Assembly: GCA_029261435.1 (NCBI GenBank)
Contig: JAJDBI010000118.1
Span: forward strand, 1-6,632
Length of the DNA stretch: 6,632 nt
Direction: 5' to 3'
Source: Nitrospinaceae bacterium
GTDB lineage: Bacteria > Nitrospinota > Nitrospinia > Nitrospinales > VA-1
Part shown: piece after piece, positions 5,047 through 6,632 of the stretch
How positions within the stretch are numbered: position 1 is the first letter of the stretch
How the letters are laid out: each line of letters starts with the position of its first letter
Position numbers and translations under genes: made by a program
Notes under the pieces: model-generated
Seen by the model: the letters and a program-made list of their open reading frames with translations, nothing else
Database searches by the model: none
What the model was told of the DNA's origin: nothing

Positions 5047-5233
5047 TAAACCCTATCTCCCTCAAATTGGATGACGACTCAGTTGTAAACAGGTTCAGCT
5101 GGAAGGTTCCTAGCACAAGAAGAAAGTACAACCGTGGTAAACTTAATAATTCTGTGCGAGAATAACACTCTGCAACCGGTTAGTCGAGATTTCTCTTAAA
5201 ATATTACAATAATCCTCACCTGCCAACAATCGT
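5047..5233. promoter_or_regulatory. Divergent promoter region between ino1 and the phosphotransferase gene
   Basis: These 187 bases must hold promoters for both genes. On the plus strand, -10-like TAAAAT (5197-5202) and TACAAT (5205-5210) lie 24-37 bases before the ATG at 5234, without a clear -35. On the minus strand the best I see is TTGCAG near 5177 with AATTAT 18 bases on, which is weak. No GGAGG-type ribosome site precedes the ATG at 5234. The repeat at 5172-5198 sits in the middle and could be a shared control site. Confidence 0.4.
5172..5198 (+). repeat. Imperfect direct repeat, copy B (right of ino1)
   Basis: GCAACCGGTTAG then TCGAGATTTCTCTTA; partner of 3628-3655. It contains AACCGGTT, an 8-bp palindrome, which the left copy has lost by one base. 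Downstream, ATATTAC also recurs after a gap in copy A, so similarity may extend towards the phosphotransferase start. Confidence 0.35.
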
Positions 5234-6430
5234 ATGAATCAAAGCACCAATACTTTACGCAATATCTCAGTACTGCATTTACCGTCTCCCCTAGAACCTG
5301 CAAAAGCTAGCAATTGGTACACATCGCTCATTGCCGGTGTGCCCTTTCTGCTGAGGAATATTCTGAGCCTTCAGCGATCAGGAATCCATGATCTGATCGT
5401 CTATATAGATACCGAAGAAATAGAAAAATTAGCATCCGCTATCAAAGAAGACCCTCGCGTCATCTTAAAAATCCATTGGACTTCAAACTCCGAGCAATTG
5501 AAAGAAATCCTGCAAAACCGGGAAAGTCAGATTCTGTTTTTCAACGGATCGGCTCTGCATGACAAAAAAGAGACCCGTTCCCTTTTGAAAACTTTCACTC
5601 AGCAAGAAACAGCGTTACCCATCAGCAAGGACCAACTGGAGTCCTTGATCGAAAAAATTCAACGAAACGACGAAAAAGAACTGATCGAATTTCAGGAAAA
5701 TACCCCCACCTTTGAATACATACCGGGATCGGAACAAGCCCGCGTACAGGAACAAAAAGATTTCAGCATCCAGCATGAACGATTGCTTGCAGGCTCAGGC
5801 CAAAATCACGACAGCCCCATCACCCGGCTTCTGTCGCGTCCGTTTTCAAAAAAAATGACCCGCTCACTTTTAAACACCCCAGTCACTCCCAATCAGATCA
5901 CGTTATTCAGCTTTGTAATGGGTCTCGGATCGGCCATTTGTTTTGCCGGCGGAACTTATCTCTTAAATGTTTTTGGAGGCCTCTCGTTATTATTTTCAAC
6001 CTGGCTGGATGGAACAGATGGAGAAATCGCCCGATTGAAATTCATGGAATCCGAGTTAGGCGGCAAGCTTGATATTATCTGCGACAATATCGTTCACTTC
6101 TTTGTGTTCGGGGCGATTGGCTGGGGAGTGAGCAAGGCAACAGGAGATGAAACCTACCTTTACCTTGGAGGACTGGCCGCCTTTGCAAGCCTGGCTTCTT
6201 TTATTCTATTGGGGAGTACCATTTTCAAAAAAAATTCCGGTGCCATATCTCCAGCACCGGACTCAGAACCCTCAATGGCTGAGAAACTCGCCAATCGAGA
6301 TTTCATTAACTTCCTCATGCTGATGGCTTTGATCGATCAAATAAAGATTTTCATTATTATCGCGGCCATAGGGGCTACGATCTTCACCATTTATCTGGTT
6401 TACCTGCGCCTCACTCAGGAAAGCAAATAA
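5234..6430 (+). CDS. CDP-alcohol phosphotransferase with degenerate nucleotidyltransferase-like N-domain (probable CDP-inositol phosphotransferase)
   Basis: This is a 398-residue integral membrane enzyme. The C-terminal part (about 195-398) has a complete CDP-alcohol phosphotransferase signature: D259-x2-D262-G263-x2-A266-R267-x8-G276-x3-D280-x3-D284. It is preceded by TPNQIT (218-223) and set among about six hydrophobic segments (roughly 222-240, 243-258, 285-300, 308-328, 357-368, 370-391). The N-terminal part (1 to about 150) resembles the nucleotidyltransferase half of fused IPCT/DIPPS enzymes: AGVPFLLRNILSLQRSGI (34-51) and ILFFNGSALHD (100-110) match core elements. The GxGxR-type nucleotide loop is absent and the NGD Asp is Ser106, so this half is probably dead. 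With ino1 beside it and a cytidylyltransferase behind it, the likely donor is CDP-inositol. The acceptor is either inositol phosphate (giving di-myo-inositol phosphate phosphate) or a lipid alcohol (giving an inositol phospholipid); the sequence does not decide. No clear ribosome site precedes the ATG. The 3' end overlaps the convergent cytidylyltransferase gene by 16 bases. Confidence 0.88.
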   Translation: MNQSTNTLRNISVLHLPSPLEPAKASNWYTSLIAGVPFLLRNILSLQRSGIHDLIVYIDTEEIEKLASAIKEDPRVILKIHWTSNSEQLKEILQNRESQILFFNGSALHDKKETRSLLKTFTQQETALPISKDQLESLIEKIQRNDEKELIEFQENTPTFEYIPGSEQARVQEQKDFSIQHERLLAGSGQNHDSPITRLLSRPFSKKMTRSLLNTPVTPNQITLFSFVMGLGSAICFAGGTYLLNVFGGLSLLFSTWLDGTDGEIARLKFMESELGGKLDIICDNIVHFFVFGAIGWGVSKATGDETYLYLGGLAAFASLASFILLGSTIFKKNSGAISPAPDSEPSMAEKLANRDFINFLMLMALIDQIKIFIIIAAIGATIFTIYLVYLRLTQESK

Positions 6431-6632
6431 CGCTCGGCCTGCTTGTATCTTTCGGGATCGTCAATATCTATCCAAAACCTGCCATCGATGGGCATGGCAC
6501 GCACCTTGCCTTTCCCTGCCAAAATACGAACTCCTCCCGAAAGCGAGTCATCCCCCGTTTCTCGCACAGATTGTTCCAGGGCCGAAAACAAAACCGGGTT
6601 ACAAAGAAAGATTCCCGTATCAAAACAGTTGT
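6415..6632 (-). CDS. Nucleotidyltransferase, probable inositol-1-phosphate cytidylyltransferase (C-terminal 71 residues)
   Basis: This gene is cut by the right end of the window; only its last 71 codons are present. It reads CFDTGIFLCNPVLFSALEQ, then DDSLSGGVRILAGKGKV, then AMPIDGRFWIDIDDPERYKQ and AERYLLS. FDTGIF and the closing W-x-DIDDPE-x3-Q-A are the C-terminal hallmarks of GT-A-fold sugar-phosphate nucleotidyltransferases, where an Asp of the last motif helps bind metal. In the IPCT half of archaeal IPCT/DIPPS the same pattern binds the inositol phosphate. With ino1 and the phosphotransferase adjacent, the likely reaction is CTP plus inositol 1-phosphate giving CDP-inositol and pyrophosphate. 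The catalytic N-terminus lies outside the window, so the substrate stays inferred. The stop codon lies 16 bases inside the convergent phosphotransferase gene. Confidence 0.78.
   Translation of the reverse strand, partial: NCFDTGIFLCNPVLFSALEQSVRETGDDSLSGGVRILAGKGKVRAMPIDGRFWIDIDDPERYKQAERYLLS

Noticed and set aside
3673..5165. Plus-strand open frames opposite ino1 and in the divergent region (3673-3990, 4112-4408, 4477-4809, 4835-5074, 4950-5165)
   Set aside because: They overlap ino1, whose motifs are complete on the other strand; none has a motif or ribosome site.
1..6632. CRISPR array, tRNA, rRNA or insertion sequence
   Set aside because: No regularly spaced repeats, no recognisable cloverleaf or rRNA segment, and no transposase motif was seen on either strand by eye.

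Overview
The window looks like a chromosomal segment of a Gram-negative bacterium. Two core blocks flank an AT-rich, poorly recognisable stretch. The strongest lineage hint is a small protein starting MFYEVRIFDAKGELKKV, a style I loosely associate with Nitrospinota (marine nitrite oxidisers). That is an impression from memory, and the sequence alone does not prove it. A decayed lipoprotein gene with a lipobox supports a diderm host.

Left block (1-1602), all on the minus strand: a complete ribonuclease D gene (25-1185) with its own promoter-like -10 and a 16-bp perfect palindrome in its leader. Upstream of it lies a separate 64-codon gene (1375-1569) with a good Shine-Dalgarno, a plausible sigma70 promoter (1675-1703) and a strong Rho-independent terminator (1307-1339), so it is probably monocistronic.

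Middle block (about 1603-3700), AT-rich and accessory in character: a doubtful 60-codon minus-strand ORF (1821-2003); a 26-residue single-pass membrane microprotein behind a near-perfect Shine-Dalgarno (2052-2132); a 304-residue Fe(II)/2-oxoglutarate oxygenase-like protein (2166-3080) whose C-terminal half resembles the TET/JBP type; and a bacterial lipocalin that has lost its start codon, the conserved Trp of its GxW motif and its C-terminal third (3170-3628). Short repeats recur here: the last codons of the microprotein and of the oxygenase share an 11-bp exact repeat, and a GCAAC/GGTTAG/CGAGAT motif occurs on both sides of the next gene. This looks like a site of insertion and decay between core genes.

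Right block (3700-6632): three genes that together describe synthesis and use of CDP-inositol. ino1 (minus) makes myo-inositol 1-phosphate from glucose 6-phosphate. A cytidylyltransferase, cut by the window end (6415-6632, minus), would activate it to CDP-inositol. A CDP-alcohol phosphotransferase (5234-6430, plus) would transfer phosphoinositol to an acceptor. In hyperthermophiles this chemistry makes di-myo-inositol phosphate; in Rhodothermus marinus CDP-inositol is reported as head-group donor for inositol phospholipids. The second outcome seems more likely here, by inference. The phosphotransferase also carries an N-terminal domain that looks like a catalytically dead nucleotidyltransferase, as if descended from the fused IPCT/DIPPS enzyme while a separate active cytidylyltransferase was kept next door. 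The middle gene points opposite to its two partners, so the three do not form one operon.
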